Counted from the first letter of the stretch, positions 1 through 8,993 are shown. The stretch is 64,000 bases of DNA from Spirosoma rhododendri (GCF_012849055.1 NZ_CP051677.1:4169001-4233000), one strand, 5' to 3'. The notes: a model not told the origin generated them from the letters alone. Translations and numbers: made by a program.

Positions 1-1180
1 ACTGCGGCACGATCTTGGGCGACCCGTCGGGGTTGGTGTGCGTCATTGTGATAATCAGGCGCTTGGCTCCTTTGGCGAGGTCCATCGCTCCGCCAACGCC
101 GAGCAGGGGTTTGCCCGGTACAGCCCAGTTGGCGAGGTTGGCCGACTCGTCGGCTTCCAGCCCGCCCATGATGGCCACGTCGACGTGCTTTCCGCGAATC
201 ATGGCGAATGAATCGGCACTGTCGAAGTAGCTGCTGCCGGGCAGGGCCGTCACCGGAATCTTGCCCGCGTTGACCGGGTAATCCATCGCCCCACCGCCAT
301 CGGCCGGAACCGGACCCACGCCCAGCATTCCGTTTTCGGTGTGCAGAATGATGCCGTGCTCGGGCGTAATCAGGTCGGCTACCAACGTCGGGATGCCGAT
401 GCCTAGGTTTACGACGTCGCCCCGGTGCAGTTCGTCCAACGCCCGGCGGGCCATGTTCATCCGGCTCTCGTCTACTTTTTTCGACGACGATACCGACGCC
501 GAACTACCCAGGTCTTCGAGCGTGAGTTTAGCTTCGACCAGATAATCGACATAGCAACCGGGTGTATGAATGTGCTCAGGCGCAATGTCGCCGACGGGCA
601 CAATCTCCTCAACCTCAGCGATAACCAGATCGGCGGCTGTTGCCATCGCTTTGTTGAAATTATTTTCGGTCATGCGGTAGGTGAGGTTGCCCGCCGTGTC
701 GGCCCGCCACGCCCGGATGAACGCGACGTTGCCGCGCAGGGCCTTGACAAACACCTGCTCTACGCCGTCGATGACTTTGGTTTCGTGACCTTCTGCAATC
801 AGTGTCCCGGCCGCCGTGGGCGTGTAAAAACCGCCGATACCGGCTCCGCCCGCCCGCAACGCTTCGGCTAGCGTACCCTGCGGCAGTAACTCATACGCCA
901 CCGCCCCTGACTGAGCGGCTTTCACCGCATCGGGGTTCGACGTAAAAAAGGAACCGATCATCTTGCTGATCTGCCCGTTACGCAGCAGCCGACCGCCACC
1001 CAGCCCCGGCTCGCCGGTATTGTTGCCGATAAATGTCAGGTTTTTGGTGCCGCGTTCGGCCAGGGCGTGCATCAGGTGAACGGGGTTGCCGGTCATGCCG
1101 AAGCCGCCCTGCAACAGCGTATCGCCATCGTTGACCAGCGCAGCCGCATCGGTAAGTGAAAGTATGGGGACGGATTTCAT
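1..1180 (-). CDS. Fused 3-oxoacid (3-oxoadipate) CoA-transferase, alpha plus beta subunits, 3' end cut by window edge
   Basis: Class I CoA-transferase that would move CoA from succinyl-CoA to 3-oxoadipate, the step after PcaL in the protocatechuate pathway. Reading the minus strand from the ATG at 1178-1180 gives an open frame of 393 codons to the window edge. The N-terminal (alpha) half starts [16 protein letters not shown] and has GGFGMTGNP at about residues 25-33. The second (beta) half has [12 protein letters not shown] and the active-site motif ENGMLG, with the catalytic Glu near residue 282. Both halves lie in one chain, as in the mitochondrial enzyme, whereas most bacteria use two genes (pcaI and pcaJ). 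The substrate is inferred from the neighbouring pobA and pca genes; acetoacetate cannot be excluded. The gene lies about 110 bp downstream of pobA across a long hairpin. Confidence 0.85.
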   Translation of the reverse strand, partial: MKSVPILSLTDAAALVNDGDTLLQGGFGMTGNPVHLMHALAERGTKNLTFIGNNTGEPGLGGGRLLRNGQISKMIGSFFTSNPDAVKAAQSGAVAYELLPQGTLAEALRAGGAGIGGFYTPTAAGTLIAEGHETKVIDGVEQVFVKALRGNVAFIRAWRADTAGNLTYRMTENNFNKAMATAADLVIAEVEEIVPVGDIAPEHIHTPGCYVDYLVEAKLTLEDLGSSASVSSSKKVDESRMNMARRALDELHRGDVVNLGIGIPTLVADLITPEHGIILHTENGMLGVGPVPADGGGAMDYPVNAGKIPVTALPGSSYFDSADSFAMIRGKHVDVAIMGGLEADESANLANWAVPGKPLLGVGGAMDLAKGAKRLIITMTHTNPDGSPKIVPQ

Positions 1181-1211
1181 GGGCAATGAGTGAATTGTGA
1201 ATGAGTACTTT

Positions 1212-1314
1212 AAAGAGCGAAAGTGTGAAAGAATGAAATCGGACCGCCGAAGCGGAGCGATGGCCTGCGTCAGCAACTCTTTCGCTCTTTCATTCTTTCA
1301 CACTTTCGCTCTTT
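1212..1314. repeat. 27-bp perfect inverted repeat (intergenic hairpin) at the end of pobA
   Basis: Arms at 1212-1238 and 1288-1314 are exact reverse complements, with a 49-nt loop. The right arm runs into the 3' end of pobA and supplies its last codons and stop. The loop holds TCGGACCGCCGAAGCGG (1239-1255), which is also the core of the hairpin at 27035-27119. There is no clear T tract, so this is not a standard terminator. Confidence 0.85.
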
Positions 1315-2495
1315 GAAACCGCCTTCTGCGCGCCCAGGCCGACGTAGTTTTCGGCGACGGTGGCAGCGGCTGATTCGCTGGTGATAAGTTGGTTGAATCG
1401 GGATGCCTGTAAGGCCTGATCGAAGGGAGATTTGTCGGGGTTGCGGTGCAGCATTTCGGTCATGAAATTGGAAAACTCCTGCACCCGCCATACCCGGCGC
1501 ATACACCCCTCAGTGTAGGTCCGCAGCCCCTCGGCGTTGCCCGATTGGTACCAGTCGAGCAGGGCGTCGAAGAGGTAACCCGTGTCGGCAACGGCCATAT
1601 TGAGACCCTTAGCACCTGTTGGCGGAACAATATGCGCCGAATCACCGGCTAGAAACAACCGTCCGTGCTGCATCGGTTCGCTGACGAAGCTCCGCATCGG
1701 TGTGATGGTTTTTTCGATGATTGGCCCCTCGTGCAGCGTCCAGCCTTCGGTGCCGAGCCGGATTTGCAACTCGGCCCAGATGCGCTCGTCGGGCCAGTCG
1801 GCCAGCGTATCGGTCGGGTCGCATTGCACGTACAGGCGCGACACCGTTGGCGACCGCATACTGTGCAGGGCGAAGCCGTTTTCGTGGTACGCGTAAATCA
1901 GTTCGTCGGTCGAGGGCGGGACGTTGGCCAGAATGCCCAGCCAGCTATACGGGTACACCTTGTCGTAAACGCCCTGAATTTCAGCCGGTATGGTCTTGCG
2001 GGCGATGCCGTGGAAACCGTCGCAACCCGCTATAAAGTCGCAGGTTAGCGTATGCGTTTCACCGTTGTGGGTAAACTGAATCGTGGGCTGATCGGTGTCA
2101 AGTCCGTCAAGCTGGGTAGCTTCGGCTTCGAAATAGAGGGGTAGGTCAGCCGCCAGCCGCAGGGCGATCAGGTCTTTGACCACCTCGGTCTGCGCATAGA
2201 TCGTCACCCGTGAGCCGCCCGTCAGTTCGGCGAGGTCGATGCGGTGGCGTTTGCCGTTGAAACTAAGCATCACCCCGTCGTGAATCAGCCCTTCGCGGTC
2301 GAGCCGGTCAGTAGCGCCCGCCTGCCGCAGCCGGTCGACGGTGCCCTGTTCGAGCAGACCCGCCCGCTGCCGACTTTCGACGCGCTCGCGGGGCCGGTTT
2401 TCCAGCACCACCGACTCGATGCCGTGCTGATGCAGCAACTGCGCCAGCAGCAACCCCGCCGGTCCCGCACCAATGACTCCTACCTGTGTTTTCAT
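1290..2495 (-). CDS. pobA: 4-hydroxybenzoate 3-monooxygenase
   Basis: FAD- and NAD(P)H-dependent aromatic hydroxylase converting 4-hydroxybenzoate to protocatechuate, the substrate of PcaGH. The 401-residue product starts [14 protein letters not shown], giving the FAD-binding GxGxxG at residues 9-14. It has the CDGFHG motif in mid-protein and [17 protein letters not shown] near residues 280-295, both typical of PobA. Length is close to the usual 390-400. An in-frame TTG at 2504 would add three residues; I prefer the ATG at 2495. The gene follows the pcaL stop by 15 bp, so the two are probably co-transcribed. The last eight or so residues (SKSESVKE) are encoded by one arm of an intergenic inverted repeat and are unlikely to belong to the conserved fold. 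Confidence 0.95.
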   Translation of the reverse strand: MKTQVGVIGAGPAGLLLAQLLHQHGIESVVLENRPRERVESRQRAGLLEQGTVDRLRQAGATDRLDREGLIHDGVMLSFNGKRHRIDLAELTGGSRVTIYAQTEVVKDLIALRLAADLPLYFEAEATQLDGLDTDQPTIQFTHNGETHTLTCDFIAGCDGFHGIARKTIPAEIQGVYDKVYPYSWLGILANVPPSTDELIYAYHENGFALHSMRSPTVSRLYVQCDPTDTLADWPDERIWAELQIRLGTEGWTLHEGPIIEKTITPMRSFVSEPMQHGRLFLAGDSAHIVPPTGAKGLNMAVADTGYLFDALLDWYQSGNAEGLRTYTEGCMRRVWRVQEFSNFMTEMLHRNPDKSPFDQALQASRFNQLITSESAAATVAENYVGLGAQKAVSKSESVKE

Positions 2496-2510
2496 GGTTT
2501 TCAAGCTATC

Positions 2511-3677
2511 CTACAGGTTTTTATGTTCCATCGCGATTACGTCCTGTGCCGCGTGAAAGGCAGCGTTGGCGGCTGGTAAACCGCAGTATAAGGCCGAATG
2601 CATGATGACTTCCTTGATTTCGTCGATGGTGACGCCGTTGTTGAACGCGGCCCGCACGTGCATTTTAAACTCGGCTTCGCGGTTCAGCGCGATCAGCATT
2701 CCCAGCGTAATCAGGCTGCGCGAATGACGCGGTAAACCGGGACGGGTCCAGATTTCGCCCCAGGCGTAGCGGGTGATAAAGTCCTGAAATTCGCCGTTGA
2801 AGTCGGTGATGCCAGTGGTGGCTCGGTCCACGTGCGCGTCGCCCAGCACCGCCCGACGAACGGCCATACCAGCGTCGTAAACAGACTGCTTTGGGGCTTC
2901 TGCAATCAGAAACGAACGGATCGCGTCGGTAAAAGCGTCGGGCGATTCGATAGCCGATACGTGGGCCGCCGACAGTTCGACAAGCTGCGCGCCGGGAATG
3001 TGTTGCTGCAAAAACTGCCCATCGGCAACGGTCGTAACCGGGTCGTGCGTACCGGCAATCACGAGGGTGGGTGCGCTGATTTGCCCGATTGTTTCCCGGA
3101 AATCAACGTCGCGGATGGCTTCGCAACAGGCCGCGTAGCCCGCAACGGTATTCCGAAGAAAGCTGTCGCGGAGTTGGGCCAGTTCGGCGGGATTCGCCTG
3201 TCGATAGTCGGGTGTCAGCCAGCGGTCGAGCACCCCGTCGACAATGGCCGGTAGCCCCACCTGACGCACCCGGTCGATGCGCTCATTCCAGGTCGTGTCG
3301 TTGCCGATTTTAGCCGCCGTGTTGCTCAGAATCAGTCTTTCGACACGCTCCGGGTGATTGATCGCCAGCCACTGCCCAATCAGTCCACCCATCGACAGAC
3401 CGCAGAAAACGATTTTGTCGATAGCCAGTTTGTCGAGCAGGTTCAGCACATCCAGCCCCAGATCAGTGATGGTAAACGGTTCTGCCGAAACCGGTGTCTG
3501 CCCGTGGCCGCGTGTGTCGTAGCGCAGGATACGGAAATGGGGTAAGAGCCGGGGCACAACCTTGTCCCACATGATCAGGTCGGCACCGAGCGAGTTGGAG
3601 AAAACAAGCACTGGGCCGGTTTCTCCGTCGATTTGATAGTGTGTATTCACGGGTTTATGTGGCTGATGGAACCGCAT
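2511..3677 (-). CDS. pcaL: Fused 3-oxoadipate enol-lactonase / 4-carboxymuconolactone decarboxylase (PcaD-PcaC fusion)
   Basis: Two consecutive steps of the protocatechuate pathway in one chain of 388 residues. Residues about 10-260 are an alpha/beta hydrolase with the nucleophile elbow GLSMGG (Ser95), a late Asp in GTHDPVTTV and a His in SAAHVSAIES. This half would hydrolyse 3-oxoadipate enol-lactone. Residues about 265-388 are a carboxymuconolactone decarboxylase domain with ITRYAWGEIWTRPGL and RHSRSLITLGMLIALNR. The same fusion, called PcaL, is known in actinobacteria. The ATG at 3677 is used; an in-frame GTG about 27 bp downstream, giving MNTHYQIDG, also resembles a PcaD start. It lies downstream of pcaB across a hairpin and just upstream of pobA. 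Confidence 0.93.
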   Translation of the reverse strand: MRFHQPHKPVNTHYQIDGETGPVLVFSNSLGADLIMWDKVVPRLLPHFRILRYDTRGHGQTPVSAEPFTITDLGLDVLNLLDKLAIDKIVFCGLSMGGLIGQWLAINHPERVERLILSNTAAKIGNDTTWNERIDRVRQVGLPAIVDGVLDRWLTPDYRQANPAELAQLRDSFLRNTVAGYAACCEAIRDVDFRETIGQISAPTLVIAGTHDPVTTVADGQFLQQHIPGAQLVELSAAHVSAIESPDAFTDAIRSFLIAEAPKQSVYDAGMAVRRAVLGDAHVDRATTGITDFNGEFQDFITRYAWGEIWTRPGLPRHSRSLITLGMLIALNREAEFKMHVRAAFNNGVTIDEIKEVIMHSALYCGLPAANAAFHAAQDVIAMEHKNL

Positions 3678-3724
3678 CGGCGGACCGACAGATTCGTATG
3701 ATTTTTAAGATCATAACTGATTTC

Positions 3725-3825
3725 TGTCATTCCGACGACAGGAGGGATCCGCTCCGGCGGCCCGGTTCGGTAAAAGCAGCTGAAATCGCCCATTCACGGA
3801 GATTCCTCCTGTCGTCGGAATGACA
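3725..3825. repeat. 21-bp perfect inverted repeat, REP-like hairpin (family A) inside the pca operon
   Basis: Arms 3725-3745 and 3805-3825 are exact reverse complements built on TGTCATTCCGACGACAGGAG. The same sequence with minor changes forms the hairpin at 16611-16701, and a half copy lies at 9676-9694. It fills the gap between pcaB and pcaL. Recurrence at three sites makes it a dispersed palindromic repeat rather than a unique operator. Confidence 0.85.
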
Positions 3826-3855
3826 AAAAAACCTAATTCGGATAATGGTTTTCTA

Positions 3856-4940
3856 TCATCCACCTCCCATATTCTTCTTCATTCGATCGACATCAACCTC
3901 CAACCCGGCGAACAACTCGTTGGCGTGGTGCAGATTAGCACCGGTCAGTCGGGCGAGTTGCCGGACAATGGGCCACTCGCTATGCCAGGCACCGGCGGCC
4001 CGTTCGTGCGGCTGAATCATGGCCCCGAGCATGGCCGATACTAGCCCTGGCGTCTGATGGGCAATCGACAGCATGAACGTAGCCGAAACGGGGTTGCGCT
4101 TGTGCGGCATTGACGACGATCCGCCTTTGCCTTCGGCGGCTCCTTCGCGCACCTCCCCAACTTCGGTCTGCATCAGCAGAATCACGTCGTTGGCCAGTTT
4201 GCCCAGCGACCCGTTCAGGATGCCGAGCGCAGTTGTCAGTTCGTTCAGGCGGTCGCGCTGGGTGTGCCAGGCGTGGTCAGTCGGTTGTAAATCGAGTTGT
4301 TGCGCCACGCGCTGCCGAATAGTTGCTACCTGTGCGCCAAACGACGTACCCGTTCCGACCGGCCCGCCCAACTGAAGCACCAGCCCTGAATCGGCCAGCC
4401 GTTGCAGCCGGTCGACGGAGCGGGTCAGCCCATCGAGCCAGCCCGTAAGCTTGTCGCCGAAGGTGATCGGCAGAGCGTGTTGCAGCAGGGTCCGGCCCAT
4501 CATCGGCGTTTTGCCGTAGGTCTGAATCAGCACTGAAAGGCGGTCCGTCAGGGTCGTCAGGTCGGTTTGAAATTGACTGACGGCCCGGTGCAACTGCATC
4601 ATTAGCACCGTGTCGAGTACGTCCTGACTGGTAGCCCCCGATGCACGTACCGCGCTGCTTCCGCGTCCGTCTCAGCCACCCGCGCCCGTAGCCGGTCGAC
4701 AAACGGAATAGCCGGGTTGCCAGCCAGCGGGGTCTGCTGACGAATGTAGTCGATGTCGGCCCGCCAGTCCGTTTGGGCGCAAACATCGGTAATCGCCCGT
4801 GCCGCCGATGCCGGAATGTCGCCCACCTCGGCCTGCACCTGCGCCAGTGCCGATTCGAACGCGAGCATGTACCGCAGTTCGGTTTCGTCGTTCAGCAGGT
4901 CGTCCAGAAACGGCGTGGTAAAAAGTGCGTCGGCAAGCAT
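3856..4940 (-). pseudogene. pcaB: 3-carboxy-cis,cis-muconate cycloisomerase, interrupted by a one-base frameshift
   Basis: Fumarase/adenylosuccinate-lyase superfamily enzyme that lactonises 3-carboxy-cis,cis-muconate, between PcaGH and PcaL. The frame from the ATG at 4940 gives MLADALFTTPFLDDLLND and runs to YVHRG, then shifts and stops at about 4602. The rest continues in the next frame through GATSQDVLDTVLMMQLHR to the family signature SSSMPHKRNPV and the stop at 3856. Adding one G to the five-G run (C at 4635-4639 on the plus strand) restores an uninterrupted protein of about 361 residues with the conserved GATSQD. No other damage is visible. I read this as a probable homopolymer base-calling error in a working gene, though a real frameshift cannot be excluded from one sequence. 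Confidence 0.88.
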
Positions 4941-4970
4941 ACGTGCTACGTTCGCCCCAGCGGGGTCAGG

Positions 4971-5576
4971 TTAAAGATCAAAAAAAACCGTTTCGTCGGG
5001 TCCCTGCATGTGAATGTCGAAAACATATTCAGTTTCGTCGTTCACCGTGCGTTTACGGGCCAGCAGCGTCGCCCTACGGTCGGCGGGGATGGTCTGAAAC
5101 AGTGGGTCTCGGTCGTTGGCTTCGGCTTCATCGTCGAAATACAGGCGCGTAAACAAGGTACGCAACGAGCCGCGCATCATCAGAATTACGTCGATGTGCG
5201 GGGCTGATGTTGCGTCGATGGCACCCGGCTTTAGCGTCGTAAACCGAAACTGACCGGGGGCCATCGTCCCCGTTCCCATGCGCCCGAAGCCGACGAATCC
5301 GCGCCGGTTGCTGGCGTTTGTGTTGGTATCTATGGATGTGGTGCGGTGATGCCCCTGCGGGTCGGCCTGCCACAGTTCCACGATAGCGTCGGGAATGGGC
5401 GCGCCCTGCCCGTCGTAGAGCGTACCCGTGATGTAAATGCGCGGTCCGGGTGCGTCGGGACCCACCAATGCTTCGTCGGTCAGGCTATCGTACGGGTAGT
5501 CGTACTGCTTGGCCGTCAGGCTGTAAGCAAAAAAAGGCCCCACGGTCTGGGAGGGCGTTTGGCGTAGTTGTTCCAT
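4971..5576 (-). CDS. pcaG: Protocatechuate 3,4-dioxygenase alpha subunit
   Basis: Structural partner of PcaH in the intradiol ring-cleaving dioxygenase that opens protocatechuate to 3-carboxy-cis,cis-muconate. The 201-residue protein begins MEQLRQTPSQTVGPFFAYSL, the typical alpha-subunit N-terminus, and has the dioxygenase core GTLYDGQGAPIPDAIVELWQ. It lacks the iron-binding Tyr/His set seen in PcaH, as expected for alpha. Its ATG overlaps the pcaH stop (TAATG, one shared base), so the two are translationally coupled. pcaB follows after 30 bp. Confidence 0.95.
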   Translation of the reverse strand: MEQLRQTPSQTVGPFFAYSLTAKQYDYPYDSLTDEALVGPDAPGPRIYITGTLYDGQGAPIPDAIVELWQADPQGHHRTTSIDTNTNASNRRGFVGFGRMGTGTMAPGQFRFTTLKPGAIDATSAPHIDVILMMRGSLRTLFTRLYFDDEAEANDRDPLFQTIPADRRATLLARKRTVNDETEYVFDIHMQGPDETVFFDL

Positions 5577-6304
5577 TACTCGAAAGGGGTTGAGCGACGA
5601 CCGTTCAGGACAATATCAAACTGGTAGGCCAGTGCAAATTCGGGTTCGGTCCAGTCTATGCGGAACGTCGCAACCATCAGTTCGCGGGCGTGCTGGGGCG
5701 TCGACTGGAAAATTGGGTCGTAGGCAAACAGCGGGTCGCCGGGGAAGTACATCTGCGTGATGAGCCGGTGCTCGAACTGAGGACCGATGACCGAAAAGTG
5801 GATGTGATTGGGTCGCCAGGCGTTGTAGTGGTTGCCCCACGGATAGGCCCCCGGCTTGATGGTATAGAACGAGTAGCTACCGTCGGCCCCGCTCAATACG
5901 CGCCCCCCGCCCAGAAAATTGGGATCGAGCGGGGCGTCGTGGATCTCGGCTTTGTGCACGTAACGACCCGCCGAATTGGCCTGCCAGATTTCGATGAGTA
6001 CGTTGGGAAGCGGTCGTCCCCGGTCGTCCAGAACTCGGCCCATCACCTTGATGCGCTCGCCGATGGGTTCGCCGTTGATGCGGGCGTTGCGGGTCAAATC
6101 GTTGTCAAAGGGCCGCAGGGCCGACTCGCCAAAGGCGGGCATCGACCGGTCGCGGAGCAGTTCGGCCACCGGCATCAGCGGCTGAGTCGGCGACCGCAGC
6201 ACCGACGATTTATAGGGCGGATACAGATGCGGAGGATGCACACCGGCCGGATCGGTCGGCGGCTGGGTGTCTGACATCGGGAGGGTACGCTCATCCAAAT
6301 TCAT
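5576..6304 (-). CDS. pcaH: Protocatechuate 3,4-dioxygenase beta subunit
   Basis: Catalytic non-haem Fe(III) subunit of the intradiol dioxygenase. Iron ligands are visible as Tyr115 (GRYVHK), Tyr154 (GAYPWGN), His167 and His169 (RPNHIHFS). Their spacing of 39, 13 and 2 residues matches the ligand set of the well-studied Pseudomonas enzyme. Length is 242 residues. The ATG at 6304 is used; Met10 (at 6277) is an alternative start because the conserved region begins later. It is the first gene of the minus-strand pob/pca group and is divergent from the AraC-type regulator at 6430, across 125 bp that should hold both promoters. Confidence 0.95.
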   Translation of the reverse strand: MNLDERTLPMSDTQPPTDPAGVHPPHLYPPYKSSVLRSPTQPLMPVAELLRDRSMPAFGESALRPFDNDLTRNARINGEPIGERIKVMGRVLDDRGRPLPNVLIEIWQANSAGRYVHKAEIHDAPLDPNFLGGGRVLSGADGSYSFYTIKPGAYPWGNHYNAWRPNHIHFSVIGPQFEHRLITQMYFPGDPLFAYDPIFQSTPQHARELMVATFRIDWTEPEFALAYQFDIVLNGRRSTPFE

Positions 6305-6429
6305 GGCAAACGGGTTTATGTCGTCGGAACGTGGTTTGGCAAAACTACCCGATACCGGGCGTTTAGCCTTGACTTATACGTACAAATAATAGCACAATAC
6401 AAACACGAAAATTTCCGTACTTCGCGACT

Positions 6430-7431
6430 GTGTCAAAAAAAGAGAATCAGTCGGGTCGGCAGACCGTCGTGAATTATGGGTTGTACGGGGAAAGCTACGA
6501 ACCCCGGCTGCCCGGCTTTGTGCATAGCGAACTGCACGAAACGCGCTGTCAGCAGCACGGTTGGGTTATCCGGCCGCACATGCATACCAATCTGTTTCAG
6601 ATCGTACTGATCGACAGCGGCAGTGCGGAGTTTACCCATCATACCGAAACGGCTCAACTCACCGAACCCTGCCTGATTACGGTGCCCGCCGACGTGCTGC
6701 ATGGGTACCTGTTTAGTCAGGACGTAAAGGGATTAATCATTTCGCTGTCAGACGAGTACGTTGGAAAGTTATTTCCCGAATCGCCGGGCGTACTGCTCGA
6801 ACTCAGCCGGATGCACCTGATTCGTCAGTCTACTGATCCGGCTGCGTTCCGGCAATTGTCTGAACTGGCGTGGCAAATTCACACCGAACTCTACGCCGAC
6901 CGCCCCGAGCGTGGGCTGGCCCTGCAATCGTATATCGGGCTGCTGCTCATTGCGGTGTACCGGCTGGGGGAGCAGCGGTTGCAGGACGAATTGGCCGTTG
7001 ACAATCGTAACGTGCGGTATTTCAGGCAGTTTCAACAACTGCTGAAAGAAAATCGAACGGCAGATGTGCCAATTAATCCACTGTCTATCAGCGCATATGC
7101 CCGACGGCTGGGCATCACCTCCGTTCACCTGAACCGGGTGTGCCGGTCGGTGGCGGGGTTGTCGACCCTGCAACTGATACAGGATGAACTACTGCTGGAA
7201 GCGAAGCGGTACCTGCATCATTCGTCGTACTCGATTGCCGAAATCGCTTACCTGCTTCAGTTTGAGGATGCCAGCTATTTCTCGCGGCTGTTCCGTAAAA
7301 AGACGGGCCTTTCCCCGAAGCAGTTTCGCGAACAGCAGCGCACTACATCCCCGGCAGGTATCGATGGAGAATCAGACAAAACAAACATCGACAAGTCGAG
7401 TATCACAGAACTTGCCAGACTTGAATCGTGA
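6430..7431 (+). CDS. AraC-family transcriptional regulator, probable activator of the pca/pob genes
   Basis: A 333-residue DNA-binding regulator. The N-terminal part has a cupin-like effector domain (RPHMHTNLFQIVLIDSG at about residues 49-65, then PADVLHGYLF). The C-terminal part, about 210-310, carries two AraC-type helix-turn-helix motifs, including SISAYARRLGITSVHLNRVC and SYSIAEIAYLLQFEDASYFS, followed by RLFRKKTGLSPKQFRE. The start is taken as GTG at 6430; no upstream ATG is in frame. It is divergent from pcaH, and AraC-type PobR/PcaQ-like activators often sit this way. The effector (4-hydroxybenzoate or protocatechuate) is inferred. Its last 29 bases overlap the convergent DUF3237 gene. 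Confidence 0.85.
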   Translation: MSKKENQSGRQTVVNYGLYGESYEPRLPGFVHSELHETRCQQHGWVIRPHMHTNLFQIVLIDSGSAEFTHHTETAQLTEPCLITVPADVLHGYLFSQDVKGLIISLSDEYVGKLFPESPGVLLELSRMHLIRQSTDPAAFRQLSELAWQIHTELYADRPERGLALQSYIGLLLIAVYRLGEQRLQDELAVDNRNVRYFRQFQQLLKENRTADVPINPLSISAYARRLGITSVHLNRVCRSVAGLSTLQLIQDELLLEAKRYLHHSSYSIAEIAYLLQFEDASYFSRLFRKKTGLSPKQFREQQRTTSPAGIDGESDKTNIDKSSITELARLES

Positions 7432-7936
7432 CGCCTTTCGGAGCGCGGATGCCTTTCGAGATAAACAGGGCGCGGTTTAGCCAGTCGTATTTGCCGGGTG
7501 GGGCTTCGAACGAGGGCGCGGCCCGAAAATAGTACTCGCGAGGGTCGACGGATTCGCCGTTGGCAATGCGCTGAGCTGTTTCGGGCGTTGCCGAACGCAT
7601 ACCCCGGTTGTTGATGTAAATCAGTGTGCCATCGTCGGTTTTCAGCGTGTAAAGTGCGTTTAGTTCGGCTACACCGTTGGGGTGAACAAGCTGCCAGTCG
7701 GCCCCGCCGTTGACGATGGTGCCTTTGAGCTTGGGGCCGCTGAATGTCCCGCCCGTAATCGGGATAATCCGGCGGGTGCCGTGCATCGTCTCGCCAACGA
7801 CAAGCGCGGGGTCGACAGTGACCTGTAGTTCGTAGATAAATTCCAGCCCCGGCGCAGTGGGCGTGGTCTGCGCGAATGTGCCGGTGGTAAGGAGGGCGCA
7901 ACTGATTAGCAGGAGCAATAACAAACGGAGGTGCAT
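7403..7936 (-). CDS. Secreted DUF3237 family protein
   Basis: A 177-residue protein with a clear signal peptide (MHLRLLLLLLISCALLTTG, cleavage probably after TFAQ) followed by a DUF3237 domain: ITGGTFSGPKLKGTIVNGGA, then DGTLIYINNRGMR and EYYFRAAPSFEAPPGKYDWL. The biochemical role of DUF3237 is unknown; family members are often found near aromatic and ester catabolism genes. It converges on and overlaps the end of the AraC regulator by 29 bp and is divergent from the LysR regulator at 8076, which may control it. Confidence 0.8.
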   Translation of the reverse strand: MHLRLLLLLLISCALLTTGTFAQTTPTAPGLEFIYELQVTVDPALVVGETMHGTRRIIPITGGTFSGPKLKGTIVNGGADWQLVHPNGVAELNALYTLKTDDGTLIYINNRGMRSATPETAQRIANGESVDPREYYFRAAPSFEAPPGKYDWLNRALFISKGIRAPKGVTIQVWQVL

Positions 7937-8009
7937 AGCGGTAGGAATGAGTCAATGCAAAAAGACAAGAATATAACTGAAAAGTCTAATTCGTATTTCC
8001 TGTACCTTT

Positions 8010-8043
8010 ATAAGCAAATCTTATCGGCACAGTTGCCCATAAG
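8010..8043. promoter_or_regulatory. Candidate LysR-type operator between divergent DUF3237 and LysR genes
   Basis: ATAAGCAAATCTTAT at 8010-8024 is an inverted repeat (ATAAG, 5 nt, CTTAT) that contains the T-N11-A pattern typical of LysR-type regulators. A further ATAAG follows at 8039-8043. It lies about 50 bp before the lysR start codon, between divergent genes. Prediction from sequence only. Confidence 0.5.
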
Positions 8044-8075
8044 CCGATCTTTCCGCCAGCCCTACCTGACTACCT

Positions 8076-8978
8076 ATGGAACTTCGCCAGCTCAAATACT
8101 TTGTGGGGGTCGCTGATGAACTGCATTACGGGCGTGCCGCTCAGAAACTGTTCATCTCGCAACCCGCACTGAGTCAGCAGATTAAATTGCTGGAAGGGGA
8201 GCTGGGTGTTGAGCTGTTCGTGGGTTTACGGCGGACACAGGCCCGGCGCGTCGAACTGACCGAAGCGGGGGCGGTGCTGCTGGCCGAAGCCCGGCAGATT
8301 CTTGAACTGAGTCGGCAGGCTATCGAAAAAACGCGGCAGGTCGGGCTAAATCAGACCGTCGTAACGCTGGGTGTGTTTAAACTGATTTTGCCGGAACGTA
8401 TCCTGCGAATGCTCGATTTGTTTGCCAGCCACTTCCCCAATATCGACGTGCAACTGGTTGAACTGAGCAACACGCTTCAGGTGCAGGAACAGGTTGCCAG
8501 CGGAAAAATTGACATGGGGCTGACGGTGCTGCCGTTGCTCAAACCCGGCCTGACGGTGCACCAGTATGCTGAAGCCGAATACAGTATCCTGATGAGCCGC
8601 CAGCACCGGCTTGCCGACCAGCCGACGGTGCGTATCGACCAGTTTCAGGCCGATAAATGGATTGACCACGGACGGGATTTCGGCTTGTTTTTCGGGCAAC
8701 TGGAAGATGTCTGTCGGCAGGTGGGGGTCGAGCGCGAACGCAATATCGTGCAGGTCGTACCTTCGTTTGATCTGCTTAAAAGTCTGGTCAGCATGGGCCG
8801 GGGCGTCGCCTTCACCCCGGCAACGCTCAACCTGTCACAGGAGCCGAATCTGGTGGCTAAACCTATCGTCAACGCCGACGGTAGCCCCTTCCGGCAGGTC
8901 ATCATCCAACACGTACTAATACACTGCACCGACCGACCAACGCCCCTTGTGCAGGCCCTCGCCGGACTGATTGGCTAG
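8076..8978 (+). CDS. LysR-family transcriptional regulator
   Basis: A 300-residue regulator. The N-terminal winged helix-turn-helix reads MELRQLKYFVGVADELHYGR then AAQKLFISQPALSQQIKLLE (residues about 1-60), a very typical LysR start. The rest, about 90-300, is the periplasmic-binding-protein-like effector domain. The arrangement resembles BenM/CatM/PcaQ-type regulators of aromatic catabolism, but the target is not visible from the protein. It is transcribed away from the DUF3237 gene and lies about 0.9 kb before the hydroxycinnamate/quinate run, so either could be its target. Confidence 0.92.
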   Translation: MELRQLKYFVGVADELHYGRAAQKLFISQPALSQQIKLLEGELGVELFVGLRRTQARRVELTEAGAVLLAEARQILELSRQAIEKTRQVGLNQTVVTLGVFKLILPERILRMLDLFASHFPNIDVQLVELSNTLQVQEQVASGKIDMGLTVLPLLKPGLTVHQYAEAEYSILMSRQHRLADQPTVRIDQFQADKWIDHGRDFGLFFGQLEDVCRQVGVERERNIVQVVPSFDLLKSLVSMGRGVAFTPATLNLSQEPNLVAKPIVNADGSPFRQVIIQHVLIHCTDRPTPLVQALAGLIG

Positions 8979-8993
8979 CCGAAAATTGACTCT

